This document shows positions 1 to 10,611 of a stretch of 64,000 nt of DNA, piece by piece; positions within the stretch are counted from its first letter, which is position 1, and each line of letters starts with the position of its first letter. The stretch is from Streptomyces parvulus (GTDB lineage Bacteria; Actinomycetota; Actinomycetes; Streptomycetales; Streptomycetaceae), in contig NZ_BMRX01000012.1 of the NCBI RefSeq assembly GCF_014648855.1, positions 62,001 to 126,000 on the forward strand, in the 5' to 3' direction. The translations under genes were made by a program, and so were the position numbers. A model generated the notes under the pieces. That model made no database searches. It saw nothing but the letters and a program-made list of their open reading frames with translations, and was not told where the DNA came from.

Positions 1-1375
<1,375 letters not shown>

Positions 1376-1379
<4 letters not shown>

Positions 1380-1615
1380 GCGCACTGACCAAGGCCAAGG
1401 GCTTCAAGAAGTCCAAGTCCGGTACGTACATGTCCATGGCGGCCACCGCTTTCGGCGCGATCGGCGTCGCCAAGCAGATCAAGAAGGCGCGGGTGGAGAA
1501 CGACACGCTGCGCCTCGTCGACGCCGTCGTCACCGCGGCCGGCGTCGTCACCGGCCTCGCCCTGCTCTACCGCGAGCTGAAGCGGCTCGGCGACGACGAC
1601 GTCCTGCTGGGCTGA
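1376..1615 (+). CDS. Small conserved protein between gatA and gatB
   Basis: This encodes a 79-residue protein starting at a GTG that overlaps the gatA stop (GTGA) and ending 15 bases before gatB. The N-terminus is basic (SALTKAKGFKKSKSG). A glycine/alanine-rich stretch follows (MAATAFGAIGVAK), then a second hydrophobic helix (AVVTAAGVVTGLALLYREL), so it may associate with the membrane. I do not recognise a named family. Codon use is typical of the neighbours, and both the four-base overlap and the tight spacing mark it as a real member of the gat operon. Its role is unknown; a structural or accessory role with GatCAB is only a guess from position. Confidence 0.75.
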
Positions 1616-1630
1616 GAGGGAAGTTTCACC

Positions 1631-3145
1631 GTGACCACCACGACCGACCTGGTGTCGTACGAGGACGCGCTGGCGTCGTACGACCCCGTCATGGGCCTCG
1701 AGGTCCATGTCGAACTCGGCACCAAGACCAAGATGTTCTGCGGCTGTTCGACCGCGCTCGGCGCCGACCCGAACACCCAGACCTGCCCCGTCTGCCTCGG
1801 CATGCCCGGCGCGCTCCCGGTCGTCAACGCGACCGGCGTCGAGTCGGCGATCAGGATCGGCCTCGCGCTGAACTGCGAGATCGCCGAGTGGTGCCGCTTC
1901 GCCCGGAAGAACTACTTCTATCCGGACATGCCGAAGAACTTCCAGACCTCCCAGTACGACGAGCCGATCGCCTTCGACGGCTACCTCGACGTGCAGCTGG
2001 AGGACGGGGAGACCTTCCGCGTCCAGATCGAGCGCGCCCACATGGAGGAGGACACCGGCAAGTCGACGCACGTCGGCGGTGCCACCGGCCGCATCCACGG
2101 CGCCTCGCACTCCCTGCTGGACTACAACCGCGCCGGCATCCCGCTCATCGAGATCGTCACCAAGCCGATCGAGGGAGCGGGCGAGCGCGCCCCCGAGGTC
2201 GCCCGGGCCTACGTCCGCGAGCTGCGCGAGCTGATCCGTGCCCTCGGCGTGTCCGAGGCCCGCATGGAGATGGGCCAGATGCGCTGCGACGTCAACCTGT
2301 CGCTGCGCCCGCACGGCCGGGAGAAGTTCGGCACCCGCAGCGAGACCAAGAACGTCAACTCGCTGCGTTCCGTGGAGCGCGCGGCCCGCTTCGAGATCCA
2401 GCGGCACGCCGCCGTGCTGAACGGCGGCGGCACCATCGTCCAGGAGACCCGCCACTTCCACGAGGACACGGGGTCCACCACCTCGGGCCGCGTGAAGGAG
2501 GAGGCCGAGGACTACCGGTACTTCCCGGAGCCCGACCTGGTGCCGGTGGCCCCCTCGCGCGAGTGGGTCGAGGAGATCAGGTCCGCCCTGCCCGAGCTGC
2601 CGCTGGTGCGCCGCAACCGGCTCCGCGAGGAGTGGGGCATCTCCGGCAACGACATGCAGTCCATCCTCAACGCCGGAGCGCTGGACCCGATCGTCGCCAC
2701 CATCGACGCCGGCGCCGACGCGACCTCCGCCCGCAAGTGGTGGATGGGCGAGCTGGCCCGCAGCGCCAACGAGTCGGGCAAGGCGCTCGACGAGCTGGCG
2801 ATCACGCCGGTCCAGGTCGCCCGCGTCGCCGAACTGGTGACGAAGGGCGATCTGAACGACAAGCTGGCCCGCCAGGTCATCCTCGGCGTCCTCGCCGGTG
2901 AGGGCACGCCGGACGAGGTCGTCGACAAGCGCGGTCTGAAGGTCGTCTCCGACGAGGGCGCGCTGACCGCCGCCGTCGACGAGGCCATCGCCGGCAACCC
3001 GGGCGTCGCGGACAAGATCCGCGGCGGCAAGGTCGCCGCGGCCGGTGCCCTGGTCGGCGCGGTCATGAAGGCGACCCGCGGTCAGGCCGACGCGGCCCGC
3101 GTCAAGGAGCTGATCCTGGAGAAGCTGGGTGTGACCGAGGGCTGA
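1631..3145 (+). CDS. gatB: Glutamyl-tRNA(Gln)/aspartyl-tRNA(Asn) amidotransferase subunit B
   Basis: GatB is the tRNA-binding and kinase/transamidase subunit of GatCAB: it activates the glutamyl (or aspartyl) ester and transfers ammonia delivered from GatA. The 504-residue length is normal for the family. The signature MGLEVHVEL is near residue 18. The zinc-ligand cysteines are at MFCGC and TCPVC (about residues 35-60). The acceptor-binding core LLDYNRAGIPLIEIVT is present, and the C-terminal GatB/YqeY tail domain runs to the stop. The GTG start has a GAGAGGGA ribosome-binding site about 8 bases upstream. It closes the gat operon and is followed by a strong hairpin terminator. Confidence 0.98.
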   Translation: MTTTTDLVSYEDALASYDPVMGLEVHVELGTKTKMFCGCSTALGADPNTQTCPVCLGMPGALPVVNATGVESAIRIGLALNCEIAEWCRFARKNYFYPDMPKNFQTSQYDEPIAFDGYLDVQLEDGETFRVQIERAHMEEDTGKSTHVGGATGRIHGASHSLLDYNRAGIPLIEIVTKPIEGAGERAPEVARAYVRELRELIRALGVSEARMEMGQMRCDVNLSLRPHGREKFGTRSETKNVNSLRSVERAARFEIQRHAAVLNGGGTIVQETRHFHEDTGSTTSGRVKEEAEDYRYFPEPDLVPVAPSREWVEEIRSALPELPLVRRNRLREEWGISGNDMQSILNAGALDPIVATIDAGADATSARKWWMGELARSANESGKALDELAITPVQVARVAELVTKGDLNDKLARQVILGVLAGEGTPDEVVDKRGLKVVSDEGALTAAVDEAIAGNPGVADKIRGGKVAAAGALVGAVMKATRGQADAARVKELILEKLGVTEG

Positions 3146-3160
3146 CCCCCCCGCACCGCA

Positions 3161-3209
3161 CAACGGCCCCGGGTGGCGCGTCGTACCGACGCGCCACCCG
3201 GGGCCGTTG
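3161..3209 (+). terminator. Terminator after gatB
   Basis: Perfect 23-bp inverted repeat (arms 3161-3183 and 3187-3209, tip around GTAC) just past the gatB stop. It lacks a long T-run, as is usual for Streptomyces hairpin terminators. Confidence 0.85.
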
Positions 3210-3370
3210 TTGTGAATCAGCCCACTAAGTCCGCAAACGATCTATTCCTCCTGCAAGAGTGATTCCGCACTGCTCATTCCGCATTGCTCATGCGTTCTTT
3301 GCGGGCCGTTCACGCCATGGACGACTGCCCCCGGTCAAAGATCCACAATCAGACACCTGGGAGCACGTTC

Positions 3371-5617
3371 GTGGCAGCCCTCGCACGCTGGTGTGTTCGA
3401 CGTCGGCTCATCGCCGTCCTGCTGTGGCTCCTCGCGCTCGGCGGCGTCGCCGCGGCCGCCACGATCACGGGCTCCGCCTACTCCAACGACTACGCGATCC
3501 CCGGCACCGACTCCGACCGCGCCTCCCGGCTGCTCGGCTCCGGCTTCCCGGGCCTCGACGGCGACAGCGACACCGTCGTCTGGCACACCGACGACGGCAC
3601 CGTCCGCGACCCCGCCGTCGAACAGGCCGTGTCCGGCGCCCTGCAGCGCATCGCGGAGCTGCCCGGAGTGGCCGCGGTGACCAACCCCTACGACGACTCC
3701 GACTCGCCCCGCATCAGCGAGAACGCCCGCACCGCCTACGCCACGGTGACCTTCGAGGACGCCTCCGGGGACATCGACGCGGCCGAGGCGCGCGCCGTGG
3801 TGGAGACCGCCGAGGGCGCCCGGGCGGACGGGCTCCGCGTCGAGATGGGCGGCGGCGCCGTCGGGCTCACCGAGTCGGCCGGCGGCCACCTCGCCGAGGC
3901 GGTCGGCGTGGCCGTGGCCGCGGTCGTGCTGTTCCTCGCCTTCGGCACCGTCGCCGCGGCCCTGCTGCCGATCGCCACCGCGCTGGTCTCCGTCGGCACC
4001 GCCTACGCGGGCATCACGCTGCTCGGCCACTTCATGACCGTCGCCGACTTCGCACCCATGCTGGGCACCCTCATCGGGCTCGGCGTGGGCATCGACTACG
4101 CCCTGTTCATCGTCACCAGGCACCGGCGCGGCCTGAAGCGCGGCCTGTCCGTGACCGAGGCGGCCGCGAGTGCCGTGGCGACCACGGGACGCGCCGTCGT
4201 CTTCGCGGGTGCGACCGTTTGCATCGCGCTGCTCGGCATGCTGATCCTCCGGCTGAGCTTCCTCAACGGCGTCGCCGTCGCCGCCTCGCTGACCGTGCTC
4301 CTCACCGTCGCGGCCTCCGTGACGCTGCTGCCCGCCCTGCTGTCGTACATCGGACCGCGTGCCCTGAGCCGGCGCGAGCGGCGCCGGCTCGCGGAGCACG
4401 GACCCGAACCCGAGGTCGCGGCCGGGTTCGCCGCGCGCTGGTCGGCCTTCGTCGAGCGGCACCCCAAGCTGCTCGGCGCCGTCGCCCTCGTCGTCATCAC
4501 CGTGCTCGCGCTGCCCACCCTCGACCTGCGCCTCGGCACCTCCGACCAGGGCAACGACCCGCGGGGCACGACCACCCGCCAGGCCTACGACCTCCTCGCC
4601 GACGGCTTCGGCCCCGGCGTCAACGGCCCGCTCACCCTGGTCACCGACGTCCGCGGCGCCGAGGACCGCCTCGCGCTGGACAGCCTCGACGCCACCCTGC
4701 GCACGACCGAGGGCGTCTCCTCGGTGACGCCGGTGATGTACAACTCGGCCGGCGACGCCGCCTACCTCACGGTCGTACCCGAGTCCGCGCCGCAGTCCGG
4801 GGACACCAGCGACCTCGTCGAACGGCTGCGCTCCGAGGTGCTCCCGCGCGCCGAGGCCGGCACCGCGCTCGACGTGCACGTGGGCGGCGTGACGGCGGGG
4901 TACGACGACTTCGCCGAGGTCATCGTCGGCAAGCTGCCGCTCTTCGTCGGCGTCGTCGTCGGCCTGGGCTGCGTGCTGCTCCTGCTCGCCTTCCGCTCCG
5001 TCGGCATCCCCCTCAAGGCCGCCGCCATGAACGTCGCCGCCGTGGCCGCCGCCTTCGGCGTCGTCGTGGCGATCTTCCAGTGGGGCTGGGGGAGCGAACT
5101 GCTCGGCCTCGGCAGCGCGGGACCGATCGAGCCCTTCCTTCCCGTGATCATGGTCTCGGTGCTCTTCGGACTCTCCATGGACTACCAGGTCTTCCTGGTC
5201 AGCCGGATGTACGAGGAGTGGCTGGAGACCGGCGACAACCGCCGCGCGGTCCGGGTCGGGCTCGCCGAGACCGGCCGCGTGATCAACTCCGCCGCCGTCA
5301 TCATGATCTCCGTCTTCCTCGCCTTCGTGCTCAGCGGCGACCGGGTGATCGCCATGTTCGGCATCGCGCTCGCCGCCGCCGTCGCCCTGGACGCCTTCGT
5401 CCTGCGCACGCTCCTGGTGCCCGCCCTCATGCACCTCCTGGGCCGCGCCAACTGGTGGCTCCCGCGCCGCCTGGACGCCGTACTGCCGCGCATCAGCATC
5501 GAGCCGCCCGAGTGCCGGCAGGCGCATGAGAGGCTGGCCGCTGCGACGGACGCCGGGGTGGCGGACGTTCTCGCGGAGGAGGAACGGCAGCGGGATGTAC
5601 GCGATATCACTGGGTGA
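3371..5617 (+). CDS. MMPL/RND-family membrane transporter
   Basis: This is a 748-residue integral membrane protein of the MMPL (mycobacterial membrane protein large)/RND class, which exports lipids or drugs using the proton gradient. It has the duplicated family plan: TM1 at residues 12-32, an extracytoplasmic domain, a five-helix bundle around residues 175-330, a second extracytoplasmic loop, and another five-helix bundle around 515-690. The conserved motif GLGVGIDYALFIVTRHR in the first half is matched by LFGLSMDYQVFLVSRMYEE in the second. I chose GTG 3371 (first residues VAALARWCVRRR) because GGAG lies 8 bases upstream; in-frame starts at 3317 and 3284 are alternatives. The substrate cannot be read from sequence. 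The 3' end overlaps the next gene by 23 bases. Confidence 0.93.
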   Translation: MAALARWCVRRRLIAVLLWLLALGGVAAAATITGSAYSNDYAIPGTDSDRASRLLGSGFPGLDGDSDTVVWHTDDGTVRDPAVEQAVSGALQRIAELPGVAAVTNPYDDSDSPRISENARTAYATVTFEDASGDIDAAEARAVVETAEGARADGLRVEMGGGAVGLTESAGGHLAEAVGVAVAAVVLFLAFGTVAAALLPIATALVSVGTAYAGITLLGHFMTVADFAPMLGTLIGLGVGIDYALFIVTRHRRGLKRGLSVTEAAASAVATTGRAVVFAGATVCIALLGMLILRLSFLNGVAVAASLTVLLTVAASVTLLPALLSYIGPRALSRRERRRLAEHGPEPEVAAGFAARWSAFVERHPKLLGAVALVVITVLALPTLDLRLGTSDQGNDPRGTTTRQAYDLLADGFGPGVNGPLTLVTDVRGAEDRLALDSLDATLRTTEGVSSVTPVMYNSAGDAAYLTVVPESAPQSGDTSDLVERLRSEVLPRAEAGTALDVHVGGVTAGYDDFAEVIVGKLPLFVGVVVGLGCVLLLLAFRSVGIPLKAAAMNVAAVAAAFGVVVAIFQWGWGSELLGLGSAGPIEPFLPVIMVSVLFGLSMDYQVFLVSRMYEEWLETGDNRRAVRVGLAETGRVINSAAVIMISVFLAFVLSGDRVIAMFGIALAAAVALDAFVLRTLLVPALMHLLGRANWWLPRRLDAVLPRISIEPPECRQAHERLAAATDAGVADVLAEEERQRDVRDITG

Positions 5618-6179
5618 CGACGGCGCCGAACTGCGCCCCCTGGAGACCTGGCACGCCGAGGAGTTCCTGGCCCATCTCGACCGGGGCAGGGACTTCATCA
5701 CCGAGCACATCCCCTTCGGCGCGAAGGCCACGGACCTCGCCTCCGCGCGCGAGGTGCTGCAGGCCTACGCCGACCGGCACGCCGCCGACAGCGGCTTCCT
5801 GCACGGGCTGTGGCTGGACGGCACGCTCGTCGGAGGCCTGCTCTACCGGGTCTTCGACGCCGCCACCGGCGTCTGCGAGATCGGCTGCTGGCTGGAGCCC
5901 GCCGGAACCGGCCGCGGCCTGGTCGCCCGCGGCGCCCGCGTCCTGATCGACTGGGCCTTCGACGAGCGCGGCATGCACCGCGTGGAGTGGCACGCCTCCT
6001 CGGCGAACACCCCGAGTGTCAACGCCGCGCGGCGGCTCGGCATGATGCGTGAGGGTGTACTGCGCGAGAGCTTCCCCTACCGGGGCGCCCGCCAGGACAT
6101 GGAGGTGTGGGCCGTGCTCGCACCCGAGTGGCGCGCGGCACGCGAGGCACGCGCGCGTGCCGCTCACAGGGATCATTAA
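5595..6179 (+). CDS. GNAT-family N-acetyltransferase (RimJ/RimL type)
   Basis: This 194-residue protein resembles RimJ/RimL-like acetyltransferases that transfer acetyl from acetyl-CoA to an amine, often a ribosomal protein N-terminus or a small molecule. The acetyl-CoA loop is seen in EPAGTGRGLVARGARVLIDWAFDERGMHRVEWH (only the key residues Gly-Thr-Gly-Arg-Gly matter), followed by the family's N-P-S-V-N-A-A-R-R-L-G motif and the C-terminal YRGARQDMEVWAVL strand. ATG 5595 was chosen for its match to the family N-terminus and a GAGGAGG site about 12 bases upstream. It overlaps the end of the transporter gene and is therefore probably co-transcribed with it. The substrate is unknown. Confidence 0.88.
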   Translation: MYAISLGDDGAELRPLETWHAEEFLAHLDRGRDFITEHIPFGAKATDLASAREVLQAYADRHAADSGFLHGLWLDGTLVGGLLYRVFDAATGVCEIGCWLEPAGTGRGLVARGARVLIDWAFDERGMHRVEWHASSANTPSVNAARRLGMMREGVLRESFPYRGARQDMEVWAVLAPEWRAAREARARAAHRDH

Positions 6180-6201
6180 GGGACCTCTCAGACAGCGTCC
6201 G

Positions 6202-6207
6202 TACGGT
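6202..6207 (+). promoter_or_regulatory. -10 hexamer (TACGGT) for leaderless transcript at 6215
   Basis: TACGGT ends 7 bases before ATG 6215, which would place the transcription start at or next to the start codon. This fits the TANNNT-N6/7-ATG pattern seen repeatedly in this window. Confidence 0.5.
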
Positions 6208-6214
6208 GCGAGGC

Positions 6215-6793
6215 ATGGGAACGAAGACAGTGGACGAGACCGGCGTGAAGACCGACGAGCAGAAGAAGGACCGGACGACCGAGGTCGAGTCCCCCGAGGC
6301 CGCCGACCAGGCCGGGACCGACCCGCAGGACGATGCCGAGGCGACGGACGGCACCCTCGCCGACGAGGCGGCCGACGACCACACGGCCGGGACCGGCCCC
6401 ACCGGCGTCGGCCAGGGCGCGGGCGCCGTCGTCTCCGCCGGACTGGGCATCGTCTCCCTGACCGGCAGCTGGGTCGGCACCGTGGCCTCCGCGCGCGAGT
6501 CGCTGATCGGCCAGCTCCAGTCGACCTCGACCTCCGACGTCGGCGCGCTGATCGAGAAGGGCTACGGCAACGCCTGGCAGGCCACCGCGATGTGGGGCGG
6601 CATCTTCGCCCTGGTCGCCCTGATCGTCGGCGTCGTGGTGCTCGCGCGCCCCGCGTTCGGCGCGCCCGGCCGGCCGCAGGCCCCGTGGATCAAGTCGGTC
6701 GCCTGGGCGGGCGTCGGCCTCGGCGTCATCGGCCTGCTGCTGGCCGTCCTGAAGTACACGGACGTCCTCCTCGGCCTGCCCTCGGCCGGCTGA
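6215..6793 (+). CDS. Small integral membrane protein with acidic N-terminal tail
   Basis: This is a 192-residue protein. The first 65 residues are strongly charged and probably disordered (repeated Asp/Glu/Lys/Thr). They are followed by hydrophobic segments at about residues 68-90 (GAGAVVSAGLGIVSLTGSWVG), 127-150 (AMWGGIFALVALIVGVVVLA) and 163-185 (SVAWAGVGLGVIGLLLAVL). It therefore looks like a three-helix membrane protein with a cytoplasmic tail. I do not recognise a functional family. The ATG at 6215 is supported by an upstream TACGGT hexamer in leaderless spacing. An overlapping longer reading frame upstream is not supported, because the GNAT gene occupies that DNA. A long hairpin closes the unit. 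Confidence 0.8.
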   Translation: MGTKTVDETGVKTDEQKKDRTTEVESPEAADQAGTDPQDDAEATDGTLADEAADDHTAGTGPTGVGQGAGAVVSAGLGIVSLTGSWVGTVASARESLIGQLQSTSTSDVGALIEKGYGNAWQATAMWGGIFALVALIVGVVVLARPAFGAPGRPQAPWIKSVAWAGVGLGVIGLLLAVLKYTDVLLGLPSAG

Positions 6794-6806
6794 CCCGGAC
6801 CTCCCG

Positions 6807-6857
6807 GAGGGGTCTTAGGACACCGGCGCCCGCCCGGCGCCCGTCCTAAGACCCCTC
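6807..6857 (+). terminator. Terminator hairpin
   Basis: Perfect 15-bp inverted repeat: gaggggtcttaggac at 6807-6821 and its complement at 6843-6857. The loop contains a nested GGCGCC repeat. It lies 14 bases after the membrane-protein stop. Confidence 0.75.
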
Positions 6858-6987
6858 ACGCACGTCTAAGGCCCCGCCCGGCGCGGAAGATGCGGAACTT
6901 ACCCGATGTGGCCGGCCCCCCTGGGAGACGAAGGTTGAGGCATCGCGGAAAGCGAAGCCGAGACCGACGCTCACCGAGGAGCACCAG

Positions 6988-7173
6988 ATGTTCGAGTACG
7001 AGATCCACCAGGCCCGTCACATCGACCTCGTCCGCCACGCGGAAGAGGCCCGGCTGGCCCGTGAGGCCGTCCGGGCCCGCCGCGCCGCCCGGCGCGCGGC
7101 GCGCCACGCCGCCGCCGAGGCGGAGAGCCATACGCTCCGGCCGCGCCGGCACCGGACGGCCCGGGTCGCGTGA
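6988..7173 (+). CDS. Small Arg/Ala-rich conserved protein
   Basis: This 61-residue protein begins MFEYEIHQARHIDLVRHAEEARLA and then becomes almost purely Arg/Ala/His, predicted to be one long amphipathic basic helix. Short proteins starting MFEYE(I/L)HQ are, to my memory, common Streptomyces paralogues of unknown function. The ATG has GAGGA 8 bases upstream, codon use is typical, and a 14-bp hairpin terminator follows 23 bases after the stop, so it is a self-contained monocistronic gene. The basic composition would suit nucleic-acid binding, but that is inference. Confidence 0.75.
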   Translation: MFEYEIHQARHIDLVRHAEEARLAREAVRARRAARRAARHAAAEAESHTLRPRRHRTARVA

Positions 7174-7196
7174 CCGGGCGAACCGGGGGAAGCACC

Positions 7197-7226
7197 GGGG
7201 AGGGAGGCCGCACGGCCTCCCTCCCC
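7197..7226 (+). terminator. Terminator after the small basic gene
   Basis: Inverted repeat with arms 7197-7210 and 7213-7226, 14 complementary bases with the innermost pairs forming the loop. It separates the small gene from the LuxR regulator, which argues that the regulator has its own promoter downstream of 7226. Confidence 0.75.
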
Positions 7227-7286
7227 GCCGTCGTTCCCGCGCGCCCGACGCTGAAATTCCCCGCCGCGCCGTCGGAGCCCCGTGCG

Positions 7287-10200
7287 ATGCTCGGGTCCGT
7301 GGAGACCAAGTCCGTGAGTCCCGTGTTCGTCGGCCGCGCCGGTGAACTGGACACGTTGAAGGACGCGCTCGGCCGCGCCGACGCCGACGAGCCGCAGGCA
7401 CTGCTGCTGGGCGGCGAGGCGGGCGTCGGCAAGACCCGCCTCGTCGAGGAGTTCGCCGCCGAGGCCGCCCGCCGGGGCGCCGTCGTCGCGCTGGGCGGCT
7501 GCGTCGAGATCGGAGCCGACGGGCTGCCCTTCGCGCCCTTCTCCACCGCGCTGCGCGCCCTGCGCCGGCAGCTTCCCGCCGAGCTGGCCGCCGCGGCCGC
7601 CGGACAGGAGGAGGAGCTGGCCCGCCTGCTGCCCGAACTGGGCGAGGCCACCCCCGGCTCCGGCGGCGGCCGGCACGACGAGGAGAGCGTGGCCCGCCTC
7701 TTCGAACTCACCGCCCGCCTGCTGGAGCGCGTCGCCGCCCGGCACACCGTCCTCCTCGTCCTGGAGGACCTGCACTGGGCCGACGCCTCCACCCGGCACC
7801 TGATCGCCTACCTCTTCCGCACCCTGCGCACCGGCCGCCTCGCCGTCCTGGCCACCTACCGCTCCGACGACATCCACCGCCGCCACCCGCTGCGCCCCCT
7901 GCTCGCCGAACTGGACCGGCTGCGCACGGTCCGCCGCCTCGAACTGAGCCGCTTCACCCGCGACGAGGTCGGCCGCCAGATCGCCGGCATCCTCGCCGCG
8001 GAGCCCGACCCGCTCCAGGTCGACGCGATCTTCGAGCGCTCCGACGGCAACGCCTTCTTCGTCGAGGAACTCGCCGTGGCCGCCCACGAGGGCAGCTGCA
8101 CCGGCCTCACCGACTCCCTGCGCGACCTGCTCCTGGTCCGCGTGGAGGCCCTGCCCGAGAGCGCCCAGCGGGTCGCCCGGATCGTCGCCGAGGGCGGTTC
8201 CACCGTCGAGTACCGGCTGCTCGCGGCGGTCGCCCGGCTCACCGAGGACGACCTCATCGAGGCCCTGCGCTCCGCGGTGAACGCCAACATCCTGCTTCCC
8301 GCGCCCGACGGCGACGGCTACCGCTTCCGGCACTCCCTGGTCCGCGAGGCCGTGGGCGACGACCTGCTGCCCGGCGAGCGCTCCCGCCTCAACCGCCGCT
8401 ACGCCGAGGCCCTGGACGCCGAGCCCACCCTGGTCCCGGCGAGCGAGCGCGTGATGCGCCTGGCCAGCTACTGGTACCACGCCCACGATCCCGCCAAGGC
8501 CCTGCCCGCCGTCCTCGACGCCTCCGTCGAGGCCCGCCGCCGCCACGCCTACTCCGAGCAGCTCCGGCTGCTGGAGCGGGCCATGGAGCTGTGGGAGTCC
8601 GCTCCCGACGAGGTGCGCGCCACGCTGCGCCCCGTCGACTACACCGAGGTCTACCCTCCCTCCGGCTGCGACCCCGCCACCACGCCCCTGGGGTATCTGG
8701 ACCTGATGGCCGAGGCCGCCGTCGCGGGCCGGCTGTGCGGGGAGCGCGAGCGCGCGATGAAGATCACCAAGCGGGCGCTGCGGCTCCTGGACGAGGAGCC
8801 GGACGGGGGCACGGGCAGCCGGGACCCGCAGCGCGCCGCCTGGTTCTGGACGCAGCGCTCCCTGCTGGTCCAGGCCCAGGGCCGCGGCGACGGCTGGCGG
8901 GAGCTGGGCATCGCCCAGGAGCTGGTCCGCGGCCTGCCGCCCTCCCAGGTGCACGCCGAGGTCCTCGCCATGGCCGCCAACTGGTCGATGCTGCACAGCC
9001 CGGGCCCCGACGCGGTCACCGCCGCCGAGCGCGCCGTCGAGTACGCGCGCATGGTCGGCGCCGCCGACATCGAGCTGAACGCCCGCCTCACCCTGGGCGG
9101 GCTGATGGTGGACGCCGGGCACACCGAGGCCGGACTCGCCGAGATGTTCCAGGTCAGGGAGCTGGTGGTGGCGCAGGGGCGGTCCACCGCGGTGGCCCGC
9201 AGCCACGTCAACCTGCCTTCGACGCTGGAGGGCCTGGGCCGCTCCGAGGAGGCGATCGAGGTCCTGCGCGAGGGCGTCGACCTCACCCGGCGGATGGGCC
9301 TGCTGGACGCCGAGGCCTGGGTGTGGGGCAACCTCGCCGAGTCCCTGATCTCCCTGGGCCGCTGGGACGAGGCCATGCGGGCCGCGGACATGGCCGCGGC
9401 GCCCGGCCGGGGCCCGGCACCGCGCGGCGGCGCCGCCCTCAAGCGGGCCGTGATCAGCCTCGCCCGCGGCGAGCACGCCGAGGCCGCCCGGCTGCACACC
9501 GAGGCCCGCGCCGCCTACGGCAGCCACGACCCCATGCCCCAGCACCACCTGCCGCTGGCCGCCCTCGCCCTCGGCCTCGCCGCCGCCGACGGCCGCCTCG
9601 CGGACGCCCGCGCCGGACTCCGCCGGATCCTGGACACCGGCTTCCCGCCGGGCACCCAGCGCTACGGCTGGCCGCTGCTGCTGTCCGCCGCCGAGGCGGA
9701 GGCCGACGCCCGGACGCTGCCGGCCGCCGCGGAGGGCCGGGCCGAGTCCCTCGAACGCATCGCGGCGGCCGCCAAGACCCTGACGACCGGCGCCCCCGTC
9801 TGGGAGGCCCACGCCCAGTGGGTCCGCGCCGAACTGCACCGCGCCCGGGACCTGGACAGCCCGCAGACCTGGTCGGAGGCGGTCACCGCCTTCGAACGCC
9901 TGGAGCGGCCCTACGACCTCGCCCGCGTGCGCCACCGGCTGGCCGACGCCCTCCTGACCACCGGCGACGAGGACGGTCGCGCCCGCGCCACGGAACTGCT
10001 CCGGCTGGCCCACACCGTCGCGGACCGCCTCGGCGCCCGCCCCCTGGCCGACGCCGTCGCCCGGCTCGCCCAGCGCGCCCGCCTCACCCTCGCCCCCTCC
10101 GCGGCCCCCGCCACCGCCCCCGCGGACCCGGCAGAGGCGCTGGGCCTGACCGGACGCGAACGCGACGTGCTGCGCCTGGTCGCGGACGGCCGCACCAACC

Positions 10201-10364
10201 GCCAGATCGCCGGGGAGCTGTTCATCTCGCCCAAGACGGCCAGCGTGCACGTCTCCAACATCCTGGCGAAGCTCGGCGTCTCCGGCCGGGGCGAGGCCGC
10301 GGCACTGGCCCACCGGCTGGAGCTGTTCCCCGCCGAACGGCCCACGTCCCGTTCGCCGCGCTGA
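7287..10364 (+). CDS. Large ATP-binding LuxR-family transcriptional regulator (LAL type)
   Basis: This 1025-residue protein has the LAL architecture. The N-terminal STAND/AAA-type ATPase has a Walker A GGEAGVGKTRL at about residues 42-52 and a Walker B-like VLLVLEDLHWAD near 155-166. The long central part is helical and TPR-like. The C-terminal LuxR helix-turn-helix is at about residues 952-1012 (LTGRERDVLRLVADGRTNRQIA, then SPKTASVHVSNIL). Such proteins are ATP-dependent activators, often of antibiotic or sugar-utilisation genes; the target here is unknown. ATG 7287 has GGAG 9 bases upstream. GTG 7299 is an alternative with a GATGCT hexamer in leaderless spacing. A start at or before 7173 is unlikely because a terminator lies in between. 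Confidence 0.92.
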   Translation: MLGSVETKSVSPVFVGRAGELDTLKDALGRADADEPQALLLGGEAGVGKTRLVEEFAAEAARRGAVVALGGCVEIGADGLPFAPFSTALRALRRQLPAELAAAAAGQEEELARLLPELGEATPGSGGGRHDEESVARLFELTARLLERVAARHTVLLVLEDLHWADASTRHLIAYLFRTLRTGRLAVLATYRSDDIHRRHPLRPLLAELDRLRTVRRLELSRFTRDEVGRQIAGILAAEPDPLQVDAIFERSDGNAFFVEELAVAAHEGSCTGLTDSLRDLLLVRVEALPESAQRVARIVAEGGSTVEYRLLAAVARLTEDDLIEALRSAVNANILLPAPDGDGYRFRHSLVREAVGDDLLPGERSRLNRRYAEALDAEPTLVPASERVMRLASYWYHAHDPAKALPAVLDASVEARRRHAYSEQLRLLERAMELWESAPDEVRATLRPVDYTEVYPPSGCDPATTPLGYLDLMAEAAVAGRLCGERERAMKITKRALRLLDEEPDGGTGSRDPQRAAWFWTQRSLLVQAQGRGDGWRELGIAQELVRGLPPSQVHAEVLAMAANWSMLHSPGPDAVTAAERAVEYARMVGAADIELNARLTLGGLMVDAGHTEAGLAEMFQVRELVVAQGRSTAVARSHVNLPSTLEGLGRSEEAIEVLREGVDLTRRMGLLDAEAWVWGNLAESLISLGRWDEAMRAADMAAAPGRGPAPRGGAALKRAVISLARGEHAEAARLHTEARAAYGSHDPMPQHHLPLAALALGLAAADGRLADARAGLRRILDTGFPPGTQRYGWPLLLSAAEAEADARTLPAAAEGRAESLERIAAAAKTLTTGAPVWEAHAQWVRAELHRARDLDSPQTWSEAVTAFERLERPYDLARVRHRLADALLTTGDEDGRARATELLRLAHTVADRLGARPLADAVARLAQRARLTLAPSAAPATAPADPAEALGLTGRERDVLRLVADGRTNRQIAGELFISPKTASVHVSNILAKLGVSGRGEAAALAHRLELFPAERPTSRSPR

Positions 10365-10403
10365 GGCCTACGCTGTAAGGGACGCCGAACGACGGAGGCA
10401 CGC

Positions 10404-10601
10404 GTGTTCAACGCATTCGACGAACTGTTCTCCCCCGGCCGCAAGCACACCCGCGACGAGCAGAACCGCCTGGAGCTGACCCGCGAGGACGTCGGCGACG
10501 GCGACCCCGGCCGCGGCCCGATAGACCTCGGCTCGGGACGGGTGGTCGTCCACCCGCCGCGCCCCGAGGAGGCGCCGGAGTCCTCCGCCGAGGGGGAGTG
10601 A
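10404..10601 (+). CDS. Small conserved protein, DUF6191-like
   Basis: This 65-residue protein begins MFNAFDELFSPGRKHTRDEQNRLELTRE, which I recognise as the conserved start of a small actinobacterial family (DUF6191, from memory). The middle holds a Gly/Asp-rich turn region and the short strand IDLGSGRVVVHPP; the tail is acidic. The GTG start has GGAGG 6 bases upstream. It lies 39 bases after the LuxR regulator and converges on the sugar-dehydrogenase gene 10 bases away. A TACGCT hexamer at 10368-10373 could be its own promoter. No function is known. Confidence 0.8.
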   Translation: MFNAFDELFSPGRKHTRDEQNRLELTREDVGDGDPGRGPIDLGSGRVVVHPPRPEEAPESSAEGE

Positions 10602-10611
10602 CAGCCGGCCG

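Noticed and set aside
3335..5731. Very long minus-strand frame opposite the MMPL transporter
   Set aside because: Low-complexity Gly/Asp/Val/Ala composition and no recognisable domain; shadow of the plus-strand gene.
7017..10313. 1098-codon minus-strand frame opposite the LuxR regulator
   Set aside because: Shadow frame; the plus strand carries the Walker motifs and the LuxR helix-turn-helix.
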